From: Stictocephala bisonia
Taxonomy: Eukaryota; Arthropoda; Insecta; Hemiptera; Membracidae
Direction: 5' to 3'
Assembly: GCA_035578905.1 (NCBI GenBank)
Contig: JAQJVL010001213.1
Span: forward strand, 62,001 to 126,000
DNA length: 64,000 bases
Positions 23,045 through 33,589 of the stretch are shown piece by piece; position 1 is the first letter of the stretch; the number at the start of each line of letters is the position of its first letter. Below the pieces are notes generated by a model. The model ran no database searches, was not told the origin of the DNA, and was given only the letters and a program-made list of their open reading frames with translations. Position numbers and translations under genes: made by a program.

Positions 23045-26000
23045 TAAGGGAGGAGGTGCGTTGACAACTGCTTCACGTAGTATGTATACGGATTAACGGT
23101 ATATAGTAATAAGGAATATTAATGATTCGGATATTTTTGTTTTCAATATAACAGTAGTTAACAATGTCTATTCTAACTCCACATCCTTTCTATAATACAA
23201 TTACCAATGCTGTGGCTTAGAAAAGGAAAACATTATTCTAAGGGCTGATTGACTCCAGCTTAAACAGAATAATTTAAATACAATAAACGTGACCTTTGTC
23301 TATGGACAGTTAACCTACCGCAATGGCTTAGGTTTTAATTTGTATATTTATTCAGATATTCAAATCTGGGTGTGTCGAAATGTTTTGTATTATAAATATT
23401 AAAAGTTTCAAATATATTATCAAATAAATTTTAATGTTTCAAATGAATATGACTTGCAGTAAATAAATGTATTTTATATATGCTTATATTAAAAAATTTA
23501 AAATTTTCAAACAGCCAGTTCAAAAATTAAATATTTTATTTTACTGTATTCTACTGCTATCAATAATAAAATTTCTTCATCAGTAATAATGAAATTGTAT
23601 TACTCATGAAATAAATTTGGATCCATGACAGCAATTTAAATTCGGAACAACAAATATTCAGACGTCCCTTATCTGGACGTTGTAATCAAGACTAGTGATA
23701 CTTTTGTAGTCTTCAAACCCAACTGTATTTTCAAAAAAATGTATACTCCTCATAGTCTATAAATGTTTGTAATCTATATTTAGCGTGTCCTTAGAAACAC
23801 GCCAAGAGTTCGACAAGTAAAAATGGTTCTTATGGTGTACTTAATACATAAGCTAGTAGCATTTTGCATTGTTTAAAATACAAAATTTTAATTAAAACAT
23901 AGGTCTTGTTTAAGTATTACTCTTCAAAAAAAATCTAACTTAATGACTAAAAGTTGCCTTTAAAAACTAACGTTTGATGATCGTAAAAAGTTAAGTAAAA
24001 ATGGAAAATAACAATACTAGGAAATTGAAATTTTTTGTTCAGATACGAATAACATTACTATTTTGAAGTAAATTAATAACTGTCTCATGTCTCTTTTATA
24101 CTTAATTTATAAACGATCTTTGCCCTAGAGTATATTCACCGATATCTTAATTGAAGTTGCCTTTGCTCCAAGTTTAGAGCCTGGCGAAAGCTTTAATGTC
24201 TCATCGTGTAATCCCATTAACTTTAGCTAAGCTCTGCAAGATTGTTCCCGAGAAAAAACTATGGAAACATTTGTTATTTGTGAGCATAAATTCTATAAAA
24301 AAACTGCTTGCAATTTTACAATAAACAAGTACATTATCTGGATTTTTAGCGGCATGTTATTATCATCGTAGCCTCAACTAAATGGATTGAATCTGAAATT
24401 GATTGGTATTAGCTTAACAAAAGGCATTAATTGTTAGGTATATGTATTGCTTTTCAAAGAAAACAAACGTGTTGTACGCACGTTGTAATTCTATAAAAAT
24501 TACAAATATGGGGAAATATTATAAATTACACGGCCTTTTAGGGTCTCTGACTGTTATTTTATTCATAAAAGATAGCTAGGCTAATTTTTTATTCAAAATA
24601 TCTGTGTGTCTGATGAATCTACATTGTCGAGTTCATCAGATATGTTCCATGCGTTAAAGCATAAGTTCATTAATATTTGTGTTTATTAATATCACAGTAG
24701 TTTGGCTGCAAAATTAACTTTGGGTTTTGTTAACGAATGTACTAAATCCAACTGCATACTTTTTAGAAATATGAAATCAAAACTTAGACGAATATACGAA
24801 AATCAGCTATATTTTACGAAAATTATATACTTTTACTTCCTTATATGTTGCTCAAACGTTAATCCAGCTTATAAATGTTAATACACGAATTATTATCAAG
24901 TATTGATTTAAATTTTAGTCAGAAAAGAAAAAGCCTAACTTAAGGTCAAATCCAATCCTTACCTAACTAACTGCCAGTCTTGTTTTAGTCAAATATTTAA
25001 GAGGGCTGTGTGTGTTATTTTTCTTTCTGGAGGGTTTTTGGACGTTTCAGTTACTTGAATATAACTTAACTAAACTATAACACAACTAAAGAAACCAATA
25101 AAATAAGCATGAAATTACTTTTCTATGATGTTATAAAGTTTGCGAGTGGACAATACAGAATCACTCAAAAGTTTCGCGGTCATATTAGCAAATTATATGT
25201 ATAAATTTGTAAAAAAAAAACTAAGGCTCTGATCAATATCTATTGTGTCACTTTCTTCTGGTGTCCAGTCACCGACAAAGACATTACAATTTACAATCCT
25301 CATGCTTATTAATATGCTTAAGTTACACAAATACTTTATAACATCCTTCATCTGGTATTAATATGGAATATGTCAGTTAATGTCACGTTTATGTATAATC
25401 TTATAGTTATTGCAGGAAATTCTAAGTGTACAAGTTGTATTTCATCCAAATACGATAACTCTTTGTCAATAGGAAAACACTGTTTAGGGAATTTGTTACA
25501 AATACACAATGATTTTTGTTTTCACTAATTTCTTTCAAAAAATATTTTAAGAGTGATCATGGGATATTACGAAACAAACCCTCAATACTATTTGTTGGAA
25601 GTATCAACATTGAGGGTGAGTCTGAGAATACTGTAATTCTTTGGCAGTTATCATTCTTTTATGCATAAAAAATAAAACTTGGGGACAAAATACAAGTTTT
25701 ACTACCGTTTTATTTTATAATTATAAAACTGCATTCTACAGTTCAAAAATAGCTATCGCCATTAGAATCTAATGTTTCAAGTTTTTCAAATTTTATATCT
25801 GAGCTTATGAGTTCATATAAATGACGGTGATATTTTAAATAAATCATTATGAAGAATCTTCTTAAAATAAATCTTTAGCTCAATAGCTCAACACTCATTG
25901 GTTTACAGCTTTAGTAAACATATAATACTCATATTTCGAAAAAAACATTCAAGAAAATAATAAAGAAAAACTAATGAAATAAATCACTCTTCCTAACCAC

Positions 26001-26480
26001 ATACAAACTGAACAAATTCAAAATGTTCTACTTGCCCTGAAATATTATACGTTTAATACAAACATTAAACTTTTTTAAATATATATACCACATGCTATTC
26101 TAATTGATCGAAAGATACAAAAATAAACTTATAATACTAGATAGAGAAAGAACTTAGTTGAAATAAACCACTTACCTGGACATTCTCCAGTGAGTTACTG
26201 GACACAGGCCACGCCCTCTATTGTCCAGTCAATATAAAATAAGACATTCTACGACAATTTTGAAAATCTCTTTGAGTTGATATTTATTTAATTATAAAAT
26301 AATAATAAAAGAAAGTAATATACTCTACAACCTAGTATCGTTATTATCAATAAACAACAGGTGATATTGGTCTACACGTACCATGTTATTGACCCATCCA
26401 CCTAACCACACACGTTCTAATATTCCATACTTATTATTATAATATTCCATTTAGAACTCCACCAATACTACTGTATACGT
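23045..26480. other. AT-rich noncoding stretch
   Basis: No gene was recognised. The one exon-like spot is 26176-26217 (separate entry). The short string GTGTCCAGTCACCGACAAAG (25259) loosely resembles TTGTCCAGTC near 26220. Otherwise I see nothing in it. Confidence 0.45.
26176..26217 (-). other. possible 42-bp micro-exon
   Basis: On the minus strand a 42-bp GC-richer segment lies between GACTGGACAATAG^AGGGC and GAATGTCCAG^GTAAGTGG, a strong donor. One frame is open and reads RAWPVSSNSLENVQ. Both edges and a composition contrast fit a small exon inside very long introns, but acceptors are easy to find by chance and no neighbouring exon was identified. Confidence 0.15.
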
Positions 26481-26489
26481 ATGGTTGAG

Positions 26490-26710
26490 TTGGTGTTTCA
26501 ATATCATCGGACGAGAGTATGGATGGGTGGATGGGTGACTAGCACCGTAAAAGTGTATGAGTGGGTCGTTACCATCTTATGAGTATAGGTGACTGGGTGG
26601 TTCAATACCACCATACAAGTATGGATGTATGGGTGGGACAATACCAGCTTACGTTTAAGAGTGGGTGGGTGTATGGGTTTATATTTTTATGGGAGGGTGG
26701 TATGCAACTA
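26490..26710 (+). repeat. G-rich degenerate minisatellite, unit about 33-40 bp
   Basis: Diverged repeats of a unit like AATACCACCATACAAGTATG followed by GATGGGTGGGTGG fill the segment and are strongly purine-biased on the plus strand. The facing sequence at 26393-26415 (GACCCATCCACCTAACC) carries the complementary motif. The overlapping 64-codon frames on the two strands reflect the repeat only. GGGTGGGTGG-type tracts may form G-quadruplexes. Confidence 0.75.
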
Positions 26711-26939
26711 CAAATATTAATTGTATACATATTTAATATCCACCCACCATTTTGAACACAAATGCGCATTGTAGAAAATATACGAATACAGTACAATTAA
26801 ACGTCACAAAACACTAATTTATTACTATATAAGCACAAAATGCACAAATATATTACAATACAAGAACAACATGAACAAATAGTATGGTGATCAATTTTGA
26901 TGAACCACGTTCACGTTCCTCAGACCAGAGGAATTCACA

Positions 26940-27017
26940 AAAGAATGAATTTTGTGTTGTGTGGCGTTTACTTGTACTTTATATGTACCAACACGTATTA
27001 TGCTAATTAATAAAACT
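26940..27017 (-). repeat. fragment of foldback repeat family (partner of 63730-63820)
   Basis: The reverse complement reads TTAATTAGCATAATACGTGT, then TGGTACATATAAAGTACAAG and TAAACGCCACACAACACAA. It matches 63731-63790 apart from scattered changes. At 63.76 kb this sequence forms one arm of a 60-bp palindrome; here only one arm is clear. Confidence 0.8.
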
Positions 27018-27019
27018 AT

Positions 27020-27557
27020 AATATACTAATGTAGCCTATTTATCAGAAGATTTATATAAATTGTATGTTTATTTGCTCATTACTTCCTTAATAAATTGTA
27101 TACTAAGTTAGAGTAAAGTATATTTAGCGACTTTTTCTAAGGCCACTGACAAACTTGTCCAATATTGTTTAAGCTTATCATACGTGTTGTTCATTTCCTA
27201 AAATATGTACAAATATAAGCTTAGCCTTGAGGCAAAGTTATTTTAGAGATTCTTTAATCTATATGAATATTGTTAAATTAGAAAAGTCCTACATTTCTTA
27301 TAAAATAGTGTATTTTGTAACTGGGTGGTGGGTGCTGTGATGAAAGTAAAATAAAATAAATGGGTAGTATTTAAATTCATTACTTATATTTCTAGATTAA
27401 ATTCCATTAAAAAAATATTCATTCCTAACTAATTTATGGCGTCGACTCAGTTTTTAGTAACTATCTGATGTAAAATTTGTTATTCTTTAGATCTTGTAGT
27501 ATATTTGTATGGGAGTTACTTTATAAATATGAAATAATATTTGGTGTTTTCTATATG
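27020..27557. other. AT-rich noncoding flank of the transposon
   Basis: I see no gene or repeat. It ends at the TA duplicated on insertion of the Pogo-type element (27558-27559). Confidence 0.6.
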
Positions 27558-27559
27558 TA

Positions 27560-27585
27560 GGGGAGACCGGGGCAGGTATTCGCAC
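27560..27585. repeat. left terminal inverted repeat (26 bp)
   Basis: GGGGAGACCGGGGCAGGT then ATTCGCAC. It pairs with 30674-30699 except at base 19 (A here, T in the complement of the right end). It is followed directly by GGGGCACGTTTTC, a partial extra copy of the motif. Confidence 0.95.
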
Positions 27586-27747
27586 GGGGCACGTTTTCTT
27601 TCAGCAATAGTTCGACAAACGCTCAACGGATCGCGCCACCGGTTGGACTGGCGATTGCAGCGTGCCAGCGCACAGTCGCCACGTGAGTTTCAGTTGTGTG
27701 GATATCACCGTTCCGACAGTATCGCACTTCTTGTCCTTTTTTGACTG

Positions 27748-28069
27748 GTAAGTAAATTTTTATTGTTTTACTTGAATCAAATAAAATCATAACTATATTT
27801 GGTTTGGAAATTCGTTATTCATAGTACTAGATCAAGCGTCTTTTCCTGCGCACACTGATATAGTGAATTAAACTAATTAACGCTTGTATGCATGTTTAGG
27901 TTAGGTCAAAGTAAGAAAATGTGGATGGGGCAGATTTTCGCACACAGCACGGGGCACGTTTTCACAGTGCGAAAACGTGCCCCGGCCTCGAAAATATTTT
28001 TATTATAATATATGCCCTATCATAATATCAAAAACAGGGAAAGAAGTTATTTCTAAGTATTCTTTCCAG
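27748..28069 (+). other. possible 5'-leader intron of the transposase gene
   Basis: The donor CTG^GTAAGTA at 27748 and the acceptor TATTCTTTCCAG^G ending at 28069 have good consensus matches. The acceptor sits 7 nt before the transposase ATG. If used, it would join a leader exon (about 27586-27747) to the coding exon and remove the internal palindrome at 27951-27983. It is inferred from signals only. Confidence 0.4.
27927..27983. promoter_or_regulatory. left subterminal motif cluster with palindrome
   Basis: It contains GGGGCAGATTTTCGCAC (27927-27943), GGGGCACGTTTTC (27951-27963) and its inverse within GTGCGAAAACGTGCCCC (27967-27983). The last two form a 13-bp perfect hairpin with a 7-nt loop. 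The same motif is embedded in both terminal repeats. Repeated motifs of this kind are plausible transposase-binding sites; binding is inferred. Confidence 0.7.
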
Positions 28070-28076
28070 GTTTATC

Positions 28077-30292
28077 ATGGTCCGGAATCACAAAAGAAAA
28101 TCCAACAGAGGAGCTTACACCACACAAACAATGATGGAAGCCGTAAATGCCGTATTCGGAGGTAGAACCATCAGAGAGGTGGCCAGAAGTTATCAGTTAT
28201 GTGACAGAACTTTGGGAAATTATTGTAAAAAGTACAATAAGCCCACATCATCCACTTCCATGGATACTTCCACGACATTGACTGTTTGCAGCAATAATTC
28301 CCTTACACCAATGCCAGAAAGTTCCAGTGGTGTCGTCCCTGAACCATCATTGGCTGCCTGCAGCACTGATGTCTCTTCACCAATGCCAGGTAGCTCCAAG
28401 GATGTACCTTCTCCCTCTGCTAACACTGATGAACCACTTACTTGGTCAACGTTTGGTTACGCAAAGAGGTTTAACGTAAGTTGATATACATTATTTATTT
28501 GTGAGAATCCTCCCTAGATTCACATTTAATAATTTACATTACATTTACCACTGTGAACCTATACAATACCTCACCTATAAGACATTACCTATAATATAAC
28601 TTATTTTTTTCGGGTTTAACATGTGCAGGTTTTCGATCCCGTCCAAGAGAAGATGCTGGTTGACTATCTAATGAAAGCTGCGGACATCTATTTTGGTTTG
28701 ACTCCAAAAGACGTTAGAAGATTCGCTTATACCTACGCAGTTTCACGTAACCGTACAGTCCCACTCAGCTGGTCTGAAAAAGAAATGGCAGGACCTGACT
28801 GGTTTACCACATTCATTAAGAAGAACAAAGAACAAACAACTTTCCATTAGAACACCACGGGCTACAAGCATGTCTCGTGCCACCAGTTTTAACAGAACCA
28901 ACGTTGATAAGTTTTTCTCTAATTTGTCCACTGTTTTCAAGCGTGCAACACTAGGAGCTAGTGATATATGGAATATGGACGAGACAGGAGTAACAACCGT
29001 GCAAAAGCCCGACAGAATTGTAGCTCGCCGTGGCTTTAAACAAATTGGAAAAATGACATCAGCAGAACGTGGAAATCTAGTTACCGTGGCTTTTGCCGTA
29101 AATGCTACCGGAAACAGTATCCCTCCATTTTTCATATTCCCGAGAAAAAATTACAAGGATTACTTCATTCGTGACGGACCCACTGGATGTGCAGGGGATG
29201 CAAATCCGTCAGGATGGATGGTTGAACGCAATTTTTTTAAATACGCTCAACACTTCGTGGCCCATGCTCGATGCTCTATTGAAGACCCCTGCCTCCTTGT
29301 ATTGGATAATCACGAATCCCATCTTTCAGCAGACGTTCTTGACTATTTCAAAGCTAATGGTGTAACACTGCTATCGTTCCCTCCTCATTGCAGTCACAAA
29401 TTACAACCTTTACACCGAAGTGTATACGGACCATTAAAAAAGTATATTAACACGGCTTGTGATTCGTGGATATCTACACATACAAAGCCTTTAACAATAT
29501 ATGATATTCCATCCATTTTGAAAACATCAACGCCACTAGAATTAACGCCAAATAACATCATGGCAGGATTTGAAAAAAACAGGGATTTGGCCTTTGAACC
29601 CAGAAATATTCACAGACTCAGACTTCATGCCATCATATTTTACTGACAGACCAGTTACTGATAGTGTTCAACCACCAGTTGACTCACTTAATGAACATTG
29701 TAGTTCTACAGCTGAATCAGACACCACTGTTGGAAATGATATCAACCATAGTGACACTTGCCAGTTATCAGTCACAACCACAGCTATTATATTTCCCAAT
29801 TACTCTGCCGATTGCAAGGCCCAACCTTCGACATCAGCAGGATATCCTAGTCCTGAGGAATTACAACCCTTCCAGAAGGCGGGTCCAAGGAAAAACACTA
29901 ATCGGGGAAGAAAGAAGAGGAAATCAGAGATATTAACTGACTCTCCAGTGAAGCGTGAGCTAAGAATGGAGCAAGAAAAAGCGAAAGATAGGAAAGCAAA
30001 AAAAGGAAATCCTAACACCAAAAAGGGCCATCGAAAAACAGATTCATAAGGAAACGAAAAAGGTGGATCAAAAAAGAAAGAAAAGGAGCGAATCGAGTGA
30101 AGAGGAAGATGACGAAGATTGCTTGTGTATATACTGCTTGGAGCCGTTTTCTAAATCGAAACCAAAGGAAAAGTGGATTAAATGTACCCGATGCAAGCGT
30201 TGGGCACATGAGAATTGCACCACAGGAGATACCTTTTTTTTGTGTGTGTAAACTGTCAAAGTTACAATGATGACGATTCTGATTTTGAGTAG
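28077..30292 (+). pseudogene. Pogo/Tigger-type transposase, inactivated
   Basis: Exon 1 (28077-28475) starts at ATG in ATCATGG and encodes 133 residues: a basic start, a Psq-type helix-turn-helix DNA-binding region (about residues 14-55, with EAVNAVFGGRTIREVARSYQ), then a Ser/Pro-rich linker. A phase-0 intron (28476-28628) follows. Exon 2 carries MAGPDWFTTFIKKNK, then the DDE_1 catalytic core with WNMDETG (first Asp, codon 28978) and VLDNHESH (second Asp, 29305). At the third position, LQPLHRSVYG has His (CAC, 29413) where the family has Asp. The frame breaks at 28823-28836 (7-bp GAACAAA duplicated), at the A run 29573-29579, at about 30020-30027, and at about 30233-30248. The C-terminus (about 30118-30260) has the C4HC3-like pattern CLCIYC...KCTRCKRWAHENC of a PHD-type zinc finger. 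The last codon is TAG at 30290. It would have cut and pasted the element. It is now non-functional. Confidence 0.93.
28476..28628 (+). other. transposase intron (153 bp, phase 0)
   Basis: The donor AAC^GTAAGT and the acceptor AACATGTGCAG^GTT join codons Asn133 and Val, turning RFN into RFN-VFDPVQEK. That restores the expected continuity between the linker and the second DNA-binding/catalytic part. The intron is AT-rich and contains stops in all frames. Confidence 0.85.
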
Positions 30293-30390
30293 ACCTACAG
30301 CAGACTTATGTAGTCGATAATTCATTGATTTCATTATGTTCTTCAATGATAACTTGTTTGTTTAATTTTATAATATAATTTTTCATTTTT

Positions 30391-30396
30391 AATAAA
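30391..30396 (+). terminator. AATAAA polyadenylation signal of the transposase gene
   Basis: The hexamer AATAAA lies 99 bp after the transposase stop codon and before the right subterminal motif cluster. It is a common hexamer in AT-rich DNA, so the assignment rests on its position. Confidence 0.5.
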
Positions 30397-30460
30397 TTAG
30401 CTAACAATATGACTAGCCTACTGATACTTATTTACACCCATTTTCCATCATTTTAAATAT

Positions 30461-30522
30461 GTGCGAAAACTTGCCCCTACATGTGCGAAAATGTGCCCCG
30501 TATATGGGGCACATTTTCGCAC
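30461..30522. promoter_or_regulatory. right subterminal motif cluster with perfect 17-bp palindrome
   Basis: It holds GTGCGAAAACTTGCCCC (30461-30477), GTGCGAAAATGTGCCCC (30483-30499) and the exact inverse of the latter (30506-30522), separated by GTATAT. The last two make a perfect 17-bp stem. It mirrors the left cluster and the motif inside the terminal repeats, supporting a shared recognition sequence GTGCGAAAAYNTGCCCC. Confidence 0.75.
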
Positions 30523-30673
30523 GTGACTTAGGTGTATTCAACAATTATTTTAAAGAATGTTCTTCAAGTAATCTCAATATTATTCATATCAGGTTGTAGA
30601 GAAAGGTATAACGAATAAATTGATATAGTAAATTCATTATAAAGTGTAAGACAAAAAAAAAAAAATGAAAATG

Positions 30674-30699
30674 GTGCGAAAACCTGCCCCGGTCTCCCC
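30674..30699. repeat. right terminal inverted repeat (26 bp)
   Basis: GTGCGAAAACCTGCCCC then GGTCTCCCC, followed by TA. It is the reverse complement of 27560-27585 with one difference. It carries the 17-bp motif at its inner side. Confidence 0.95.
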
Positions 30700-30701
30700 T
30701 A

Positions 30702-31508
30702 TTATGTAATTTGTATATTACTATCGGATTTTACAAAATCGATATACATTTTACATAAAATATATATAAATTAATTCAATGTTTTGTTTGTATGCATTTT
30801 AATTATCTATTAGTCGTAAGTACACATAATAATGAAATTGCAGGATATGACTTCCTTAAGAGCAATACAAATATGTTACATGGATTGTAAGTAGACAGTA
30901 GTCATAAGTCAATAACTATCCTCTTCGTAGATTGAAATTTAATTGTTAAGGTATTTGCTGAAGTTATCAATCAGCAAAGCCCATGAGGGCAGTCAAGTGG
31001 CAGGCCGCTTTTGACTTATTGAAGTTGCTTACTCAAAGAGATCTACTTCAAGAGGAAAATTAAAATTCGAATCGAGTTGCATTATAGTTCATATTTCAAA
31101 AGTAATGAACCCGTTATTAAAACGTGGGACCAAATATTACATGCACTTTCACTAGCGTCAACGTATTCTATCAACTAAACTTTAAATGTTTGGAAATGTT
31201 TTAACATTGAGGTATTTATTTTTAATTTTCCAGAAAACTGGGATATATTTTCAGTTTTGTTTTTCAATAAATTTAAATTTTAGATTATTTTCCATAATCA
31301 ATGTAAAATTCATATAAAACATATATAGATTTTACACTAAAGCTAAGTGGTATTGTATCTATAAGTTTGTTTTTAAAAATTGGCCTTGCATATCCAAATT
31401 GTTACAGGATCAAACATAAATTGCACTCATTAGTTAGAAATCTGATTACTTAACTTTATAATTTATCAGAAAACATGTCTATGTATATTGGGTACAGGTT
31501 GTCTGTAG

Positions 31509-31577
<69 letters not shown>

Positions 31578-33360
31578 ACGTAAGTCGTGCACACATTTAA
31601 TCATTTAACAGGTTAAGTCCCATATGCAACATATTTGCTCAGTAGTTGTTAACTTTTAAAACCGGGTCCGAAATGTAAGAATGTCACGAAATCCCAAAAG
31701 ACTTTTACTTTTAAATATTTAATAAGAACTAAATAAGCTAAAAAGTTTAATGTTATCATTTCTTAGTGAGAAACGTGTGTGCACATATATTCTACACGTG
31801 GAATACGTAAGGAAATACGATGTGATTACATTTTTTTCATATCTACTTTTGGACAGTTTGGTATCACTATAAAATAAAAACAACTGTCCATAAAATACTC
31901 ATTAAATTTTGAATGATATATGTAGCATTTAAATTTGGTCAAGTACATTAAAATAAAAAACATTCCCAATCTTCACTACCATCTTTTGAGTGCTGGAATT
32001 CAGAGTCTCTGTCACAAATATTTACTGTACATTAAGCCATGTCATTTTGATGTTAACATCTTAACAAAATTGTTATGAGACTAAACAACATTGTAACACA
32101 GTTAAAAATGAATTAATTTACAACATACGCTATAGCAATACCTAGTTTATCTCTTTAGAAATACAATTAAATATCAATAAATAAATCATAGACAGTTAAA
32201 TTAGTAATCCGTTATGAAATTATCCTTCGAAATTAAATTGATTCGTATTTATCTCAATTTATCTTAGTTAAAAAGTAATTTAGAGGGATGAGAAACTTCA
32301 AATTAATAATAGCTTTTGTAATGGTTTTTTTATAAAGTTCTGGACAAAGTTCTTTTGACAGACCTTTGAAGTCAAAGGACTGTTTAAGCTATGACTATGA
32401 AGGGCTTGACTTCCTCACAGGAAACTAAGAAGCTTATCCTTACATGTTTATATTTAGTAACAATTTTCTCCTCAAAGCCATGATTTTTGTTCTACCATAA
32501 TTTCACAAAGAATTTTTATTTGAAGTCCTAGTTTTATTTTTATGTTGAAACATAGACTTCAATAAAAACAATTTAGCAGAACTGTAATAGTCCATTATCG
32601 TCCAACAGTATCTTACTAACAACACTCAATGATTTATTTACACAAATACATGCTACAATATACAGATTTTTTTATTCACTTTTTTTTATTAATAACAAAC
32701 TGGTTATAGCACCAACCACTTGAACTATTAAGTATCCAAAACATCTCTGAGGCTTAAACATGCAACAAATGGGGCTTTCTGAGTGTGAGTCTAGTCACAC
32801 AGTCAATAATAATGTTCTGCTTTCAGCATTCTTAGAAACTGGTCATTATTGCTGTAAAAACAATCTAGGTTGAGAAGGCTGTTTTGAATGCTGGCAAATC
32901 TGACCATTAGATCTCACACACACTCCCAGAGATAAAAATGTTCTATGATGTATAATATTTCTTTAACTTTAAACAAAATTACTTGCATATTTTAGTCAAC
33001 CTAACATTTAAAAAGGTTGTAAATATTTAACAAACGTTAAAATATAAGTTTGTTCTTAAGCTTCTCTCTTACTTTATGATCAGTAAATACGACAATATTA
33101 TATAAATAAGTAATTTCGGTGAAGCAATTAAAAAATACAATAAACAGTTTATTAAAACAGAATCTGTGTCAAACCCAGTGCATAATAACAGTATGATGTT
33201 TCTAGTTTTATTTTTATTGCGTAAAATCATAATATCAAAGACATAACAGATTAAATGGTAAGTACGAATTTTTTTAGCCTCCGCTACAAAATAATGTTAC
33301 CGATACACATCATAAGTGAAATAATAAATACATTGAGGAATCTATGATGTTGATTAATCA
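30702..33360. other. AT-rich noncoding stretch
   Basis: No gene was recognised. A (TA)n tract occupies about 31515-31570. Around 30984-31060 a short frame (MRAVKWQAAFDLLKLLTQRD) faintly recalls the RNase H-proximal part of a retroelement polymerase, but it is too short to call. The rest shows nothing. Confidence 0.45.
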
Positions 33361-33362
33361 CT

Positions 33363-33363
<1 letters not shown>

Positions 33364-33419
<56 letters not shown>
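33364..33419. repeat. poly-T run of 56 nt
   Basis: A pure T homopolymer followed by GCGGTGTTAGGTCAAGTC. It could be the poly-A tail of a retroposed sequence inserted on the minus strand, whose body would lie to the right, or an expanded or collapsed homopolymer in the assembly. No SINE or processed-gene signature was recognised next to it. Confidence 0.9.
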
Positions 33420-33421
<2 letters not shown>

Positions 33422-33589
33422 GGTGTTAGGTCAAGTCAACTAATAGGCAAGAACTACCACAGTACTAATGCAATACATAGCATCGATAAAGGATTTGGTT
33501 GAACTAAAAGTTGTCCAATAAAATAAGAGTATTATTCAATATTAAAATTCAATATTGTAATGAAGCAAAGGAATTCGTTTATGAGGTTT

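Larger units (their letters stand above)
27560..30699 (+). mobile_element. Pogo/Tigger-type DNA transposon, full length (3140 bp)
   Basis: The element begins GGGGAGACCGGGGCAGGT and ends with its reverse complement. The terminal repeats are 26 bp with one mismatch, and TA lies immediately outside both ends (27558-27559 and 30700-30701), the target duplication of the Tc1/mariner-Pogo superfamily. Inside are repeated 17-bp motifs near both ends, a leader with a possible intron, a two-exon transposase gene on the plus strand, and an AATAAA signal (30391). The coding part is clearly GC-richer than the flanks, a sign of a relatively recent arrival. Well-preserved ends with a broken gene mean the copy cannot make transposase. 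It could in principle still be mobilised by protein from elsewhere. Confidence 0.95.

Noticed and set aside
27541..27744. 67-codon frame at the left end of the transposon
   Set aside because: It starts outside the element, crosses the terminal repeat and covers the presumed leader exon. Not part of the transposase.
28743..29135. 130-codon minus-strand frame inside the transposase
   Set aside because: Antisense shadow of the conserved DDE coding region.
30984..31065. Ty3/gypsy-like polymerase/RNase H fragment (KWQAAFDLLKLLTQRD)
   Set aside because: Only about 18 residues resemble such a motif, no adjoining domains or LTRs are visible, and chance cannot be excluded.
33364..33419. Processed pseudogene marked by the poly-T run
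   Set aside because: No exon-joined coding sequence was found to the right of the run; the homopolymer alone is not enough.
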